A stretch of DNA of 64,000 nt from Epiperipatus broadwayi (lineage: Eukaryota > Onychophora > Udeonychophora > Euonychophora > Peripatidae), in NCBI GenBank assembly GCA_028023455.1, contig JAQFVV010013330.1, positions 1 through 64,000 on the forward strand, in the 5' to 3' direction. The notes under the pieces are model-generated. The model saw only the letters and a program-made list of their open reading frames with translations. It ran no database searches and was not told the DNA's origin. How positions within the stretch are numbered: the first letter of the stretch is position 1; the number at the start of each line of letters is the position of its first letter. This document shows positions 1-12,360 of this stretch, piece after piece. The translations under genes and the position numbers were made by a program.

Positions 1-1817
1 ACCTCGTTACTCTCGGAATTCGAGCTCAGAGTAGAAATTTGCAATCGACTCTCTTCAGGCATTTCCACAAATATCCCATAGAAATAATAAATTTAATATA
101 AGCTATATATAACTTCTTTATAAATATTAAATCACTAAGTTGATTTAACATATATATGCATGAGTATGTATATTTATAAATATTGGTTTTATAAAACGAC
201 TAAATAAAATAAACAAACGAGACCTGTTTAATTTTGAAATCAAGTTTAACACATTTTAATCAGTAATAAAAAACAAAATATTATCACATAAAAACATTAA
301 AATTTAAAATTATAATCTGTGCTTATATACACTAATAAATTATTTAATATTCAAAAAAAAAAAAATAATGTAATCATTTACATATATATATAATTTAAAA
401 TCATGCGTATAATAAATACACATGACACATAATAAATCTACCTATTGTGTCATTAAAATAATTCAGTGTGTGTTGTATGTTTATATACGATAACATCCAT
501 TCACACTAGATTAATAATAGAATATATTCTGATATTAGTTATGTATATTTAAAAATATATTATGCTAATTGTCATGTAAGATTCAATTTGGAATATAATA
601 AAACTTACTTCCAAATTGAAATAATTTAAAAATGTTTACCTTAGTCAGCTGTCATTTCCATCAGAGTTATATCAAAACATCAACATCTAAATTTTATTAA
701 ATAAATAAAAAAAAATAAAATGTTCATCTTTTCAGTTCTCCATTTTAATATACGAAGTAATTTTTCTAAGTAAATATAATTATCCACAAAGGAAATAAAG
801 TTTAAGAGTTCTTAAATTATACAATGAAGTAATCCAAGACGAGAAAGAATGCGGTTTTATATCCCTCCTTAGACGAAATAAAATGATGATGAATGTTGAA
901 ACATAAAGTTCATTGATTATCCTTCGAAGAGGCAATCCAGATATTCATTCTTTAAATATTTATGTAATAAAATATTTAACATCTTCTTCAATTACTCCAA
1001 TATTAAAACAGCTTTTTAAATGAGAATTAAGACGATTATACCCTAGGCATTGCTTAAGTAGGAATAAATTTACATATTCGGGTTTAAAACATCAGCAGAA
1101 AATCCTTGGCATAAATTGTCTAGCCGAAGAACATCTTTATAAATTTTGGTCTTCTTAAATATATATTTTGTAGATTCATTTCGAAGACGTTAATAACTTT
1201 TATAATCTTGTTAATTACAATGATTATTTTTTTATAGTTCTTTATAATATTCAAAGGCAGTAAATTAATTACTTGAAGCAGGTTTTAAAATATTGAATCT
1301 TCTTTTTTTTTAATTTTTCTTAAATGTGTTCTAAATTCGAACACATTTAAATTTACAAACGTAGTTCTTGCCTTGATAACTAAATAGAAGATTATTGTTG
1401 TAACAATATTAGTTCGTTTTTATACTGGATTAATTTCAGCAAGCATATCACATAATCATGCTCACGCTCTATTGTTTAAAATATACAATTTGTAATGAAC
1501 TTTAAAGTTTATTTCTTTTGTTTCATCTGATAAAAATGCAATGTTGACTTAAGGTTTTGTCAAATGTCAAGTTTTATATTAACAAAAAAAAAATACTATT
1601 AGTTAGAAACATTTTATTTATGTGTGTGTATAAATAAACCAGAATTATTCATTTTTAGAATTATTCTTTTAATACTAACTAGTTTATATATATAGCTGAT
1701 ACATGAAAAGCTTAAGATAGGTGTAAGTTATTTATATCTGTTGATTCGATATAGGCACAGTTAAATTCACAAAGAAACACAAATTGTTTTAGGTGAGGCT
1801 CATATGGTACTCTCACA
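1..1817 (-). mobile_element. Left LTR (partial) of LTR retrotransposon 1
   Basis: This stretch is repeated almost base for base at about 5246-7065, with only scattered substitutions and small indels, so the two are the LTRs of one element. On the minus strand, the sense of the element, the LTR begins TGTGAGAG at 1817; about 130 bp of its far end lies left of the window. Directly inside it is a C-run (1821-1831) that reads as a G-rich polypurine tract on the minus strand. The near identity of the two LTRs implies a fairly recent insertion. I see no host gene in it. Confidence 0.9.
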
Positions 1818-1820
1818 TTA

Positions 1821-1838
1821 CCCCCCCCCCCTTAAAAA
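1821..1838 (-). other. Polypurine tract of LTR element 1
   Basis: On the minus strand this reads as a purine run ending in about 11 G, three bases before the TG that starts the 3' LTR. It is the expected position for the plus-strand DNA primer of an LTR retrotransposon. A second, similar G-run lies at 2369-2379 and could be a duplicate or a central tract. Confidence 0.65.
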
Positions 1839-2448
1839 GTTCAAATTTTATATTTACCATTACAATTTGGACACTTAATGTGTGTCAATGTATGCATTAA
1901 ATATAAAGTTGTGGAGCTTGTTTTTCTTTCCTGCTTTTATCAACCCTTATTATTTGCTCTATTTTTTTTTTAACCCTTTCTCTTTCTCTACATTAAATAT
2001 TATTCACTTTAAACAGAAGGATAAAGAGGTTCATATATATATAGGGTTCTTTCTTTTTCTCCCCTTTTTTATTTTTCTTTAATGGATTCATTGTTATGTG
2101 CCTCTTTTATAGATGACACATATATTTGTTTGGTAGTCTCCATCCTGCTTTTCTTTAAGACTCATGGACTTTTTTGAGAAATATCCAAAACATAAGAACA
2201 TCCATCATTCAGCATGGATTAACTCTTAAAATGTTTTTAGTTTTCAGGTATCCTAAGAATTAATTTAATTGCTTAACATACCCTCATCAAAGAAAATTAC
2301 TGTCTTTTTTTTTTGACTTATACACATCCTTATACATATATATACCCATATACTTTTAAATGAAAACTCCCCCCCCCCCTTACCTATTCTAAATGATCTT
2401 TTCTTTCAATATTTTACTTTATACATAAGTAAAATGTGGCAAACATTA

Positions 2449-2679
2449 TTAATTTGTTTGACCAAAATAGGGTTTTAAAGCTCTAGCATTGTAAGTGCCT
2501 TTAATGTCTCCCTTTATATTTATCCAGAATGCATTGGGACCTGTTTGCTTTATGATAGTATAAGGTCCTTCATATTGATGGTAAAACTTTTGATACTTGC
2601 TCTCTTGGGGTTTACTCATATGAGGTGTTTTTATAAAAACTTGATCCCCAATTTGGAACTTGTGTGAAGTTGTCTTCAC
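2449..2679 (-). pseudogene. Integrase C-terminal domain fragment (LTR element 1)
   Basis: A 76-codon minus-strand frame. The order of motifs, a GDQVFIKTP-like strand, an EGPYTIIKQ strand, and a short tail ending in LKPYF, is that of the SH3-like C-terminal domain of Ty3/gypsy-type integrases, which binds DNA at the end of the pol polyprotein. The catalytic core and zinc-binding domains of integrase, the reverse transcriptase and the RNase H are all absent upstream. It is therefore a leftover of a deleted pol gene, kept next to the 3' LTR as expected for the last pol domain. It cannot be an active integrase. Confidence 0.65.
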
Positions 2680-3186
2680 ATTTTTATTTCTTTGATTGGC
2701 CTTTTTTTTTTTTTACAAATTGTTTACAAACTTTTACACTATCTTTTCTTGTATCTATACATATATCCACAAAATGTATGTGCATTGGCTTAATGCCGAT
2801 TGCTATTATAGTTTAACAACATCACGCTATATAAAATAAATCTCTTATTTATATATATCCATATCAAAATATATAATAATGGACGTACATTTTATAAGTG
2901 GTGTCAACATCAGATTGCATTATCATGATGCTTAATTGATCTACCATTATTACTATCTACTAACCATAACTTGTATTCTAATAAACCTGTATTTTTTTTT
3001 TTCATACTTTGGTTAACTTGATACATTTTTTTATTGCTATTAATATCAATTTCAATTATTTATATACATATATACATTTATTCTCTTAAAAGAACAGCCT
3101 AATGAATTCTATCATTATCGAAAGTCCATTGTCACATCCCAAAGTCGTAATCCGTGAAGTCCTTCCTTATATATGTGCTTTACTTT

Positions 3187-4080
3187 TTAAGCACATCCAT
3201 TAACATGTTCAATGAATGTGAAGGGACCTTCATAAGTATTACACAACCTATGGAATTTTGAACCTTTCTGTCTCTTAGATAGTATTATAAATATTTTTAT
3301 TATTGGCTGAAGACTTTTTATACTTTGTTTATCTTCAGGATTATGGTGATGCTTCATACACCATAATTTACACTTAAGACAATTAAATCTATTGCCTTCA
3401 TTCATATCTTCTAAATTAAACATTTTATTAAGACAACCTTCTTTTCCATTAAATATTATCATTGATAACGATCTTATCAGATGGTTGTCATACAATTTAT
3501 CAACACTTTGTTGATAAAATGTTTTACTTTTGCTTTGGCAGTAAACACAAATATGGTGGGATGACTCAAAATACACTTCACTGTTGTATTCATCCACTAT
3601 ATCTTTAGATTGTGGAGTCATCTCAAGTTTCATGAGTTCATGATTTAACTTGTTGTTAATATAAAAAATCCAAAGTCTTAATTTATCTAGACATTCAGTA
3701 TTATCAATTGACTGTGTTTCTCTCAATTCCTGATACTCGGAATTTAATTTATATTTCACATGATCCATATCCTCTTCTTTTTCTAAGATATTTGGATCAG
3801 ATTCAAGCACTTTAGTAATGCTGCAATGATCTTCTACTTCATTGCTCTGCTGTATGGGAAAAAGATAGTCATGACAGTTTTCTTCTGAAATATTCATTTG
3901 AACTAAGAGTGATCTGTTTTGGATGCTATCATTATATTCACATATCTCATACTCAGGGTAAGTTTTGGATTCTTGGCATTGAATTGCCATCAATATTATT
4001 GATACTTTTGTGTCATGAAGTCTTTCTACTTCATTGGCAGTTTGTTTCTTTTCAACAACAACTTTGATTTTTACTTGCAT
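3187..4080 (-). pseudogene. Degenerate internal ORF of LTR element 1 (gag/pol-derived)
   Basis: A 297-codon minus-strand frame. It starts in a charged, lysine/glutamate-rich stretch that looks like the continuation of the coiled-coil Gag frame upstream, out of phase with it by a small indel near 4150. Residues about 178-181 and 234-241 have paired cysteines (CVYC; NCLKCKLWC followed by HHH) that could be remnants of a zinc-binding region. The last 30 residues (KRQKGSKFHRL, YEGPFTFIEHVN) resemble a second integrase C-terminal strand. I do not recognise a complete known domain, and there is no protease or reverse transcriptase. The reading is a deletion-fused, non-functional interior; the exact family is uncertain. 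Confidence 0.45.
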
Positions 4081-4142
4081 CTTTTCCTTAACATTATCAA
4101 TATCTTTCTTTAACTCTTCTTTTATAGAAATTATGTCTTCTT

Positions 4143-4762
4143 TTAATTTCTTTCCATATTATCCATATCAACCTTAGTTACCATATTATCGTTCATTCTA
4201 GCCATTTCTCCCTTCATATCAACATTCATTTTATTTATATCAGCATTTATATTATTCATATCAGCTTTGGTTGCCATATTGTTCATATAAGCTTTTATAT
4301 TATTTATATCAGCTTTGATATTATTTATATCAGCTTTGGTTGCCATATTATTCATATATCAGCTTTGGTTGCCATATTATTCATATCAGCTTTTATATTA
4401 TTTATATCAGCTTTTATATTATTTATATCAGCTTTGGTTGCCATATCAGCTTTTATATTATTCATATCAGCTTTCATTTCCATCATCATTCGGACCAATT
4501 GAGCCATATAATTATCACTTCCTTGAGGTTGTACTATTATAGCTTCAGTTACCTTTTGTGTTTGGGGTAAAATTTGATCTGTCATGTGAACTTGTGAAGG
4601 ATGTTCAACTTCTTCTACAGACCCCTCAGACATTAGGACTTGTAAAGACCCTTGTTCATCACTAATTGAAGTAATTTCTATTTCACTATCTTTATTACTT
4701 AAAGATTCTTCTAAACTTTTTACTCCCATTATTTTTAGCTTTTTCTGACTTCTAGTTATCAT
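4143..4762 (-). pseudogene. Gag-like ORF with internal tandem repeats (LTR element 1)
   Basis: The frame opens with MITRSQKK at 4762, a start common in retrotransposon Gag proteins, 335 bp after the primer-binding site. An acidic linker follows, then a run of near-identical peptides of the type KADMNNIKADI and NNMATKADI, predicted to form a long coiled coil. The repeats come from 18-27-bp DNA units between about 4230 and 4490. A 2-bp insertion near 4352-4358, inside one repeat unit, shifts the frame, so the stretch reads as two overlapping frames. No CCHC zinc knuckle is visible. The gene is broken and probably not translated as one protein. Confidence 0.6.
4230..4490 (-). repeat. Tandem repeat encoding coiled-coil units
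   Basis: Short direct repeats built from the motif 'tatcagcttttatattatt' and variants with 'ggttgccatatta'. They lie wholly in the Gag-like frame, where they encode KAD/NNI/MATKAD peptides. Unit length varies but is usually a multiple of three, so copy-number change would preserve the frame; the 2-bp insertion near 4352 is the exception. Confidence 0.7.
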
Positions 4763-5096
4763 TAACTAAAAATTTCTAATGTAATATATATAAATTACTT
4801 TCTTTTCAAAGTTATACTTTAATATATGCCATAAGATTTCATGCTGTGCTTATGCCCTTAAATGTAATTCTATTTTCCTACTTTTATAAGATGTTGTTAT
4901 AATATATATTTTAATGCCCAAATTATAATTGTATTTATTTATTTATTTTAAAGCGACTGATTTATCTGTTTGCTACGGTTTATTTTATTTCAAGGTCTCT
5001 ATTATTTATTACTCAGTGTTTTTACCAATTCACGACATACTCATATATATATTTTTTTTAAAATTATGAAAAACTAATGGAAAACTACTGTTTCAT

Positions 5097-5114
5097 GCCC
5101 CACGTTGGGCGCCA
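5097..5114 (-). other. Primer-binding site, tRNA-Lys(1,2) type
   Basis: The minus strand here reads TGGCGCCCAACGTGGGGC, immediately after the CA that ends the LTR. This is the 18-nt primer-binding site known for tRNA-Lys1,2 (CUU) in several retroviruses and retrotransposons. It fixes the element's orientation as minus and the inner edge of the 5' LTR at 5115. Confidence 0.9.
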
Positions 5115-7065
5115 TGTATAACGGGACGATCCTTTTCAGGACTCGAGAAAGTCGCATCTAACTATGGTCGGACTTTGAGTCTTCTTATAGAATGCCATGG
5201 ATGATGTTATTTAAAATATAATCCAATTCACTCCTCTATTAATAACCTCGTTACTCTCAGAATTCGAGCTCAGAGTAGAAATTTGCAATCGACTCTCTTT
5301 AGGCATTTCCACAAATATCCCATAGTAATAATAAATTTAATATAAGCTATATATAACTTCTTTATAAATACTAAATCACTAAGTTGATTTAACATATATA
5401 TATATATGCATGAGTATGTATATTTATAAATATTGGTTTTATAAAACGACTAAATAAAATAAACAAACGAGACCTGTTTAATTTTGAAGTCAAGTTTAAC
5501 ACATTTTAATCAGTAATAAAAAACAAAATATTATCACATAAAAACATTAAAATTTAGAATTATAATCTGTGCTTATATACACTAATAAATTATTTAATAT
5601 TCAAAAAAAAAAATAATGTAATCATTTACATATATATATAATTTAAAATCATGCGTATAATAAATACACGACACATTATAAATCTACCTATTGTGTCATT
5701 AAATAATTCAGTGTGTGTTGTATGTTTATATACGATAACAACCATTCACACTAGATTAATAATAGAATATATTCTGATATTAGTTATGTATATTTAAAAA
5801 TATATTATGCTAATTGTCATGTAAGATTCAATTTGGAATATAATAAAACTTACTTCCAAATTGAAATAATTTAAAAACGTTTACCTTAGTCAGCTGTCAT
5901 TTCCATCAGAGTTATATCAAAACATCAACATCTAAATTTTATTAAATAAATAAAAAAAAATAAAATGTTCATCTTTTCAGTTCTCCATTTTAATATACGA
6001 AGTAATTTTTCTAAGTAAATATAATTATCCACAAAGGAAATAAAGTTTAAGAGTTCTTAAATTATACAATGAAGTAATCCAAGACGAGAAAGAATGCGGT
6101 TTTATATCCCTCCTTAGATGAAATAAAATGATGATGAATGTTGAAACATAAAGTTCATTGATCATCCTTTGAAGAGGCAATCCAGATATTCATTCTTTAA
6201 ATATTTATGTAGTAAAATATTTAACATCTTCTTCAATTACTCCAATATTAAAGCAGCTTTTTAAATGAGAATTAAGCCGATTATATCCTAGGCATTGCTT
6301 AAGTAGGAATAAATTTACATATTCGGGTTTAAAACATCAGCAGAAAATCCTTGGCATAAATTGTCTAGCCGAAGAACATTTTTATAAATTTTTGTCTTCT
6401 TAAATATATATTTTGTAGATTCATTTCGAAGACGTTGATAACTTTTATAATCTTGTTAATTACAATGATTATTTTTTTATAGTTCTTTATAATATTCAAA
6501 GGCAGTAAATTAATTACTTGAAGCAGGTTTTAAAATATTGAATCTTCTTTTTTTTTAATTTTTCTTAAATGTGTTCTAAATTCGAACACATTTAAATTTA
6601 CAAACGTAGTTCTTGCCTTGATAACTAAATAGAAGATTATTGTTGTAACAATATTAGTTCGTTTTTATACTGGATTAATTTCAGCAAGCATATCACATAA
6701 TCATGCTCATGCTCTATTGTTTAAAATATACAATTTGTAATGAACTTTAAACGTTTATTTCCTTTGTTTCATCTGATAAAAATGCAATGTTGACTTAAGG
6801 TTTTGTCAAATGTCAAGTTTTATATTAACAAAAAAAAAATACTATTAGTTAGAAACATTTTATTTATGTGTGTGTATAAATAAACCAGAATTATTCATTT
6901 TTAGAATTATTCTTTTAATACTAACTAGTTTATATATATATAGCTGATACATGAAAAGCTTAAGATAGGTGTAAGTTATTTATATCTGTTGATTCGATAT
7001 AGGTACAGTTAAATTCACAAAGAAACACAAATTGTTTTAGGTGAGGCTCATATGGTACTCTCACA
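5115..7065 (-). mobile_element. Right (5') LTR of LTR retrotransposon 1, 1951 bp
   Basis: Bounded by TGTATAAC at 5115 and CTCTCACA at 7065, so TG...CA in both orientations. It matches 1-1817 throughout and abuts the primer site at 5114. At 1.95 kb it is more than half the length of the 3.3-kb interior, which is long for the Ty3/gypsy or BEL/Pao families. The target duplication cannot be checked because the left end is cut off; the right-hand candidate is ATAAG at 7066-7070. Confidence 0.9.
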
Positions 7066-7070
7066 ATAAG

Positions 7071-7092
7071 CACACACACACACACACACACA
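7071..7092. repeat. (CA)n microsatellite
   Basis: About eleven CA units directly outside the right LTR of element 1. Confidence 0.9.
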
Positions 7093-7605
7093 AAAAACAT
7101 ATTTAAAAAGATATATTTTAAAAAATTAAAAACCTCAAATGCATATATTGTAATAAACATTTATAATAGCATGGAATCAGATTAAAGAGAATTCATTTTC
7201 AAACTAATTAGTGAAATGGTCAAAGAAGGCATTATTTTAAGTTTATAAAATGACACTAGATAATCTAATTTGTAATTGATTATTATGGTAAGTACAATAA
7301 AACTAGAGTTGAATTTAATAAAATTTGTTATAACAATAAATTAATATTAGGCACATAATGCATATGCCAGCATTTCTTAAACTTTTCATATGATGGAACA
7401 CTTCATAAATCCTGAAATTTAATGAAACAGCTTGGTTATTTTATAGGATAGAGTAAGTAGTTATTAATAATAAATAAATTAAGCAAGTAAATATAAGAGT
7501 TAAGAAAACAAAACAAACACTTATTCTCAAATTTTAATTATATAAAACAAAATAGTAAAATAAATTACTATATATATATATATAATAAAATTACAGTCTT
7601 AATAA

Positions 7606-8060
7606 TTTCAATATTTTTGAGTCATTGAATTATAAATTCTTCTGATATCAGACACAATATTAGAAAGTTGAATTCTCATATCCAGTATAGCATTGAATTT
7701 GTTCCATACTTTAATTTGGTTGCAGTATAATATGAAAATCCTGCCTAGAAAAAATATGTTGTACAAGGAAACAAAACACAAATAGCTAATTTTGATACAT
7801 TGGGGTACTCTTCTGTTAAATTTGCCCAAAAATCATTTAATACCACTTCCTTGTATTTTTGTTTTAAATCAGAGTCACTAATTAAATCAATTAGATTTTC
7901 ATTATCACTTACGCTGAAGCTTATTGTCTAAACTGTCACAGTAAATGGATTCTGAACTCAGGAATTATTATCACTAGACTTTTAATATTAAATTTTGAAG
8001 AAACCACAGTTTCTTCTCCAATCATAGATATGCCAAAGGAAGTACTTGCCCCTCATTGTT
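7606..8060 (-). pseudogene. hAT transposase C-terminal remnant (SCAND3/ZBED-type)
   Basis: On the minus strand, across shifting frames, the conserved C-terminal signature of hAT transposases can be followed: VQNPFTVTV, then SDLKQKYKEVVLNDFW, ANLTEEYPNVSKLAICVL, an interrupted TTYLCE-like stretch, and finally MRIQLSNIVSDIRRI. This is the RNase-H-end/dimerisation region found in the SCAND3/ZBED-like group of animal hAT proteins. At least one internal stop and two frameshifts make it a dead copy. It lies in the third intron of the TMEM128-like gene. I did not find its terminal inverted repeats. Confidence 0.8.
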
Positions 8061-8799
8061 TTAAAGTTCCTCTCTTTAACCAAGAATCGGGTAATTTTTG
8101 AATAAATTCAAATATAGTCAGAACTATAATAGAAACAAAAAAATTGTGTTATAAAAAAGATTATAACACATAAAAGTAAATATAAAAGAAAAGTACTAAA
8201 AAGTGTCAATAATGTAAAAGTGAATATAATTAAAATTATTTGATAAAAAATTTTGTAACAAAAATTAAAGATTACAAAGTAAATAATTAATGTAATTATA
8301 ATAAGAAATAAAAAAAATTATAATAACAGAAAAATGTTAAGTCACAAAATTTATGCGAGTCAATTTCAATCTATTATAACAAAACAATCAAAAGTGCTAA
8401 TAAAAGCTTACAATAATGATAAACATATATTTATGCAAAATAATAATAAATAAATACTGTCATGAATAATATCTATGAAACTGGCAAAGCTGACTTCAAT
8501 TTACTTTGACAAATTGCTAACAATTGTTAATGTTGTAGTCAATGTTTACCATGCACAGCATTTAAAATCTCATGAGACTTATATTAATTTTTATAATTTT
8601 TCAGGAACACTTATAGACTTTCCATGATGCACTGATGTTCTGCAGAACATACTCTAAGCTTATTAGAGTTCAATATTTATTTAAATAATTAATATGGATA
8701 TATTTTTATACAGTTAAATTCAATTATTAGTATATAATATAGTAATTTAAATTCAATTATATATATATGCTATCTTATAATATATAAATAACTGTTTAC

Positions 8800-8967
8800 C
8801 ATATGCTGCCAATGATGAAAGCACCAGTAGCTACTGGAATTGCTGCTGGATAGCACTTATCCCAGTCATTCACGCTGATTTTTTTAAAGTGAGTCAACCA
8901 AATAATTAAAAATGCAGCAATAAAAATATTAACGCTAATTAGACATATTCCTACATTTAGCCAGAAC
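8800..8967 (-). CDS. TMEM128-like protein, exon 3
   Basis: A 168-bp exon. The minus strand shows an acceptor ...TTACAG before 8967 and a donor GTAAAC after 8800. It adds one base to complete the AG left by exon 2, then 55 codons, and ends with two bases of a split Trp codon. It encodes FWLNVGICLISVNIFIAAFL (a membrane helix), a short loop ending in DWDKCYPAAIPVATGAFIIG, then the start of another helix. The 'YPA-IP-T-AF/SFI' stretch is what I recall of the conserved loop and helix of human TMEM128. About 30 more residues and the stop should follow in an exon not found between here and position 1; LTR element 1 and the hAT remnant lie in that intron. Confidence 0.75.
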
Positions 8968-9355
8968 CTGTAATAAATATATTATTCTTTAAAAACTATG
9001 TAAAATAGAATTAACAAATATAAACTCAAACAATAAGAATACCAATATTAGTAAAAAAAAAAACAACTCATCAGTAAATACAACAAATATGTTCAAAATT
9101 TTCAAATCAAAACATAAAGGAATGACAAATTCTAAAAGGAATTTATGATATACAAATGAGAGAGAATAAGATGCAAAATGTACTATATTTTATGATATAG
9201 ATCTAATTATTCTCAGACTTTTTTTGTCATTCTTTGAAAATAAATGTTTCTTATCATCTATTATAAATTTTGGATCATTTTGTAAAACTATTTTAAGTTG
9301 TATGCATACTTCACTTATTGTGTTTTCAATTTTAAGCTAATGATTTTTATACATT

Positions 9356-9580
9356 GTTATATATACATTACAAGCATAAAGCTAAACTAGTCAATAAATA
9401 CTTAAAATAACCCCAAATCCAAAATTCAAACAAACTAGCCAAGAAAAAAAAAAAAAACTAAATTAAAACACAACCAAAGGCTTCACTGCTACAAGCAGAC
9501 TTCTCAAGTGTAAAGAACTACAAAAACTACACCAAATGTATATTAGACATTACCCACAAATTCATTTAACAGCTGATAGG
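9356..9580 (-). mobile_element. 3' end fragment of a Penelope-like element
   Basis: The sequence cttcactgctacaagcagac and its neighbours here also occur at 39790-39825, where they form the 3' tail of a Penelope-like copy, and in diverged form at 45500-45520. On the minus strand it reads as the region just after the GIY-YIG domain, and it ends in A+T-rich DNA at about 9360. Only this tail is recognisable; no coding part adjoins it. It lies in intron 2 of the TMEM128-like gene. Confidence 0.65.
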
Positions 9581-12080
9581 TTTTCTTTTTCTGGGATCAC
9601 TATTTGTACTTATTTCAAATTCTGGCATACATAGAAATAGTATATCATTGGACTCTAATGCTATTTATTTATTATAAGCATCGTTAAATTTTTTGATGTC
9701 TAATCCTCACAATATTTTTCTTTGTGATTATTATTGTGTTTTGTATCAGAATGATTTTGTCAGGTTGAATTTTATTTATTTTTGAAATCCCCCCCCCCCC
9801 AGTTTCTCCTTTTTAGAGAGATAACGGTAATCTTATCTATATTGATCTGAGATTAATTTTTTGGACGTTGATGTGTGAGTTAATCATATAAAAGCATTTG
9901 CATCATGCATTGGCACAGTTCACTGTTAAATGTCAACAGAGGCCACATTGAAAACATTAGCTTAATACTATAAATATTGGTCTTTAATTTGCATTGGTAT
10001 ATTTTGGGAAGCTTCATTCTAAACCCATAGCTATTTCCAAATATAGGGATTTAAGTATCTTTAAAGTATATTGGTTGTAGATTAATCACATTACCAAAAA
10101 ACTCTATTAGCCTTTTAAAATTGTTTATCATGTAGTTTAGATAGAAATTTTAAAGTATTCCCATTATTATGTTTTGTCTACGTTGAACAAGTATAAAGTT
10201 TCCAAATGTAGTAATTTGTCTTTTGAATCAACTTTTTTTGTTTGGAATCACACAATTCCAATACAATTTTTCAGTGATTTGGGTGATTAGTTACTTGCAG
10301 TTGAGGCACCATATAATTATTTTAGAAATTTATATAATGAACATACAGTATCAATGGCAGTTAAAATGCAAGACTTATTGTTAAAAAATTAGGAGATTCC
10401 TTAGGTATTGTGGAATTAAATTTATTTAAAATAATCTGTAGCATTTCTTCAGCCCATGTTATAGAAAGACTTACATTATTTTCTGAAGCTGTGATCATGA
10501 AAAGATCAAGATTTGCAATATCTTTCAATGTAATCTCATGAAATCTTGGCATTGCCTTTTGTTCATATTATGACCTTAGTTGGCATCTGGACTATTATTA
10601 TTATTAGCAACTTTAATGTAAATGATAGTGATTTTTGCATGTGTTTTCTTCACAAAGATGGCTATATTGCCCATATTAAATTTAGGCATCAAATTGACCT
10701 AAATATATTTTCATTAGATGCAATTATAGTTGGAAAAAAAACTAATATGCCTTTCTTATATTTATTTCGCTAATTCTGAAAAACTTTATATATCTATATT
10801 ATTAATAAGGTAACATAAATATAATTAAAGGATTGTAACTGAGTGGCTGAAACTTATAGAGCAGTACCCTTTATTATTATTGCATTTGTTTTTCCTCTAG
10901 TCATACTTGTTTGGGAGTAAGTAATGCTGAATGGTAGATAATATAATGTCAAGGTGGTTTCTAGAACTTTGTTTTGAAGAAGCAATTAATAATAAAATAA
11001 AAAAATATATTAATTATAATAAAATGTTTACTTTTTATTTGAATCAGGTATAAAACTTATTATAAAGAAAAAATCTATATTTCACATAAATATTCTTAAA
11101 AATTATATAACATAAAAAAATGCACTCTTGACATAATCTAAAATTAAGACATATCTGAAGATAGAATAACAAAACCAGATAAAAACAATCATGTTAAGAT
11201 TTATTTCGGTCAATAAGGAGGAAAAACACACTAATTTGTATCAAAAATATATTTATATCTTTTTCTTTTTTTGGATGCTACTTATTGATAATACTATATA
11301 CATCAGTTTTAATTACATATAAAATATATTTTTAAATTGAATTTGCATTAAGTCTTCCATAAGTTGATAAATACTATTGCAATATAACTGATCATCATTC
11401 AATGAATAAAACATCTCTATATTTTAATTGCCTCTTCCTATAAAGAAATATATTTTTTCAAAATCAATTCCTACTAAAGCTATGACATAATTATTTTTGA
11501 GTGGTATCTAAGTATTTAAATATGATGATGACTCTATGTAGGTGAAATATCTAATGGTTGAATGCTTTTATTGAGAAATACTTTTAAATGACTTATATTG
11601 CTAGAAGCTAAGTATATCTTTTTGTCTTAAATTTAATTATTGAGTAAAGTTATGAATACTGGAAACCTAATGTCTATTACTTAGAAGTTGGTAATGAGTC
11701 AATTCAGATAAATTGGTAGATTTCATTTTAATAATATTGTCTTTTGCTAATGATGTTTGTGGATCCTTAGACTCCTTATCAATACTGCTGATGGTTTTGG
11801 CTTTGATGGGGGGGGGGGTAAAAAAGATCACAATTTAATATTTTACTTTCATTCAACCAAACAGTCTTTACAAAAAATGTTTTTGTGTTTACCAATCTAG
11901 TGCTACCTGAAGATATCCTTTATTTAGTTTTTTTTTTTTTTTTGGTTTTACTTCTTTCTTAAAAAGTATTGAGTTATTTACGAAAAAATTTGATTTAAAG
12001 AATTGATATATCGTATTGAGATTATTTTTTTCAAAACTGTATTTATAGATTCAATTGAGTTCAAATCTTATTCCTAAGCA
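9581..12080. other. Intron 2 sequence, no gene recognised
   Basis: A+T-rich intron DNA with homopolymer runs (C-run near 9788, G-run near 11811, T-run near 11930). Minus-strand frames around 10361-10773 stay open for short stretches and suggest an old, unidentified mobile-element remnant, but I cannot name it. Nothing else is visible. Confidence 0.5.
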
Positions 12081-12084
12081 GTTA

Positions 12085-12360
12085 CATACAGTGGTCGAAT
12101 AATGAACTTCAGCTCAACTTGCCTCTTCTAGTGCTTAAACATCATAAGACCTTCCAAATGATTAACTGTATATAACATAGCAGTAGAATAATAGGTTTAA
12201 AAGTTAAAGATTACTGATCAAAGCTCAATCTGTATCACTTTGATCCTCAATTGTCATGCGAACTTCCAAACAGAAACCAATTTGTTCTGTACTGATCAAC
12301 ATAGTAATAAAATAATAAACTTGAGACCTAAAAGTTCCTGAATCAAAGCTCAACCTATCA
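12085..12360 (+). repeat. Cluster of three tRNA-SINE-like heads
   Basis: Three related segments, starting near 12090, 12178 and 12298, share the pattern 'AGTRGTA/CGAATAATgAACTT...ATCAAAGCTCAAC'. The last part (GAATCAAAGCTC) resembles the B box of a tRNA promoter and the first part an A box. The copies are about 90-120 bp apart and diverged. They look like head-to-tail or repeatedly targeted tRNA-derived SINE 5' regions. No 3' tail is clear. Confidence 0.45.

Noticed and set aside
1882-2082. 66-codon Phe/Leu-rich plus-strand frame
   Set aside because: A+T-run artefact inside LTR element 1, opposite to its sense strand.
4315-4570. Two 75-codon plus-strand frames rich in Tyr/Ile
   Set aside because: Antisense of the Gag-like tandem repeat.
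10361-10773. Overlapping 63- and 75-codon frames as a gene
   Set aside because: No recognisable domain, frames on opposite strands, many nearby stops; possibly an old transposon but not supportable.
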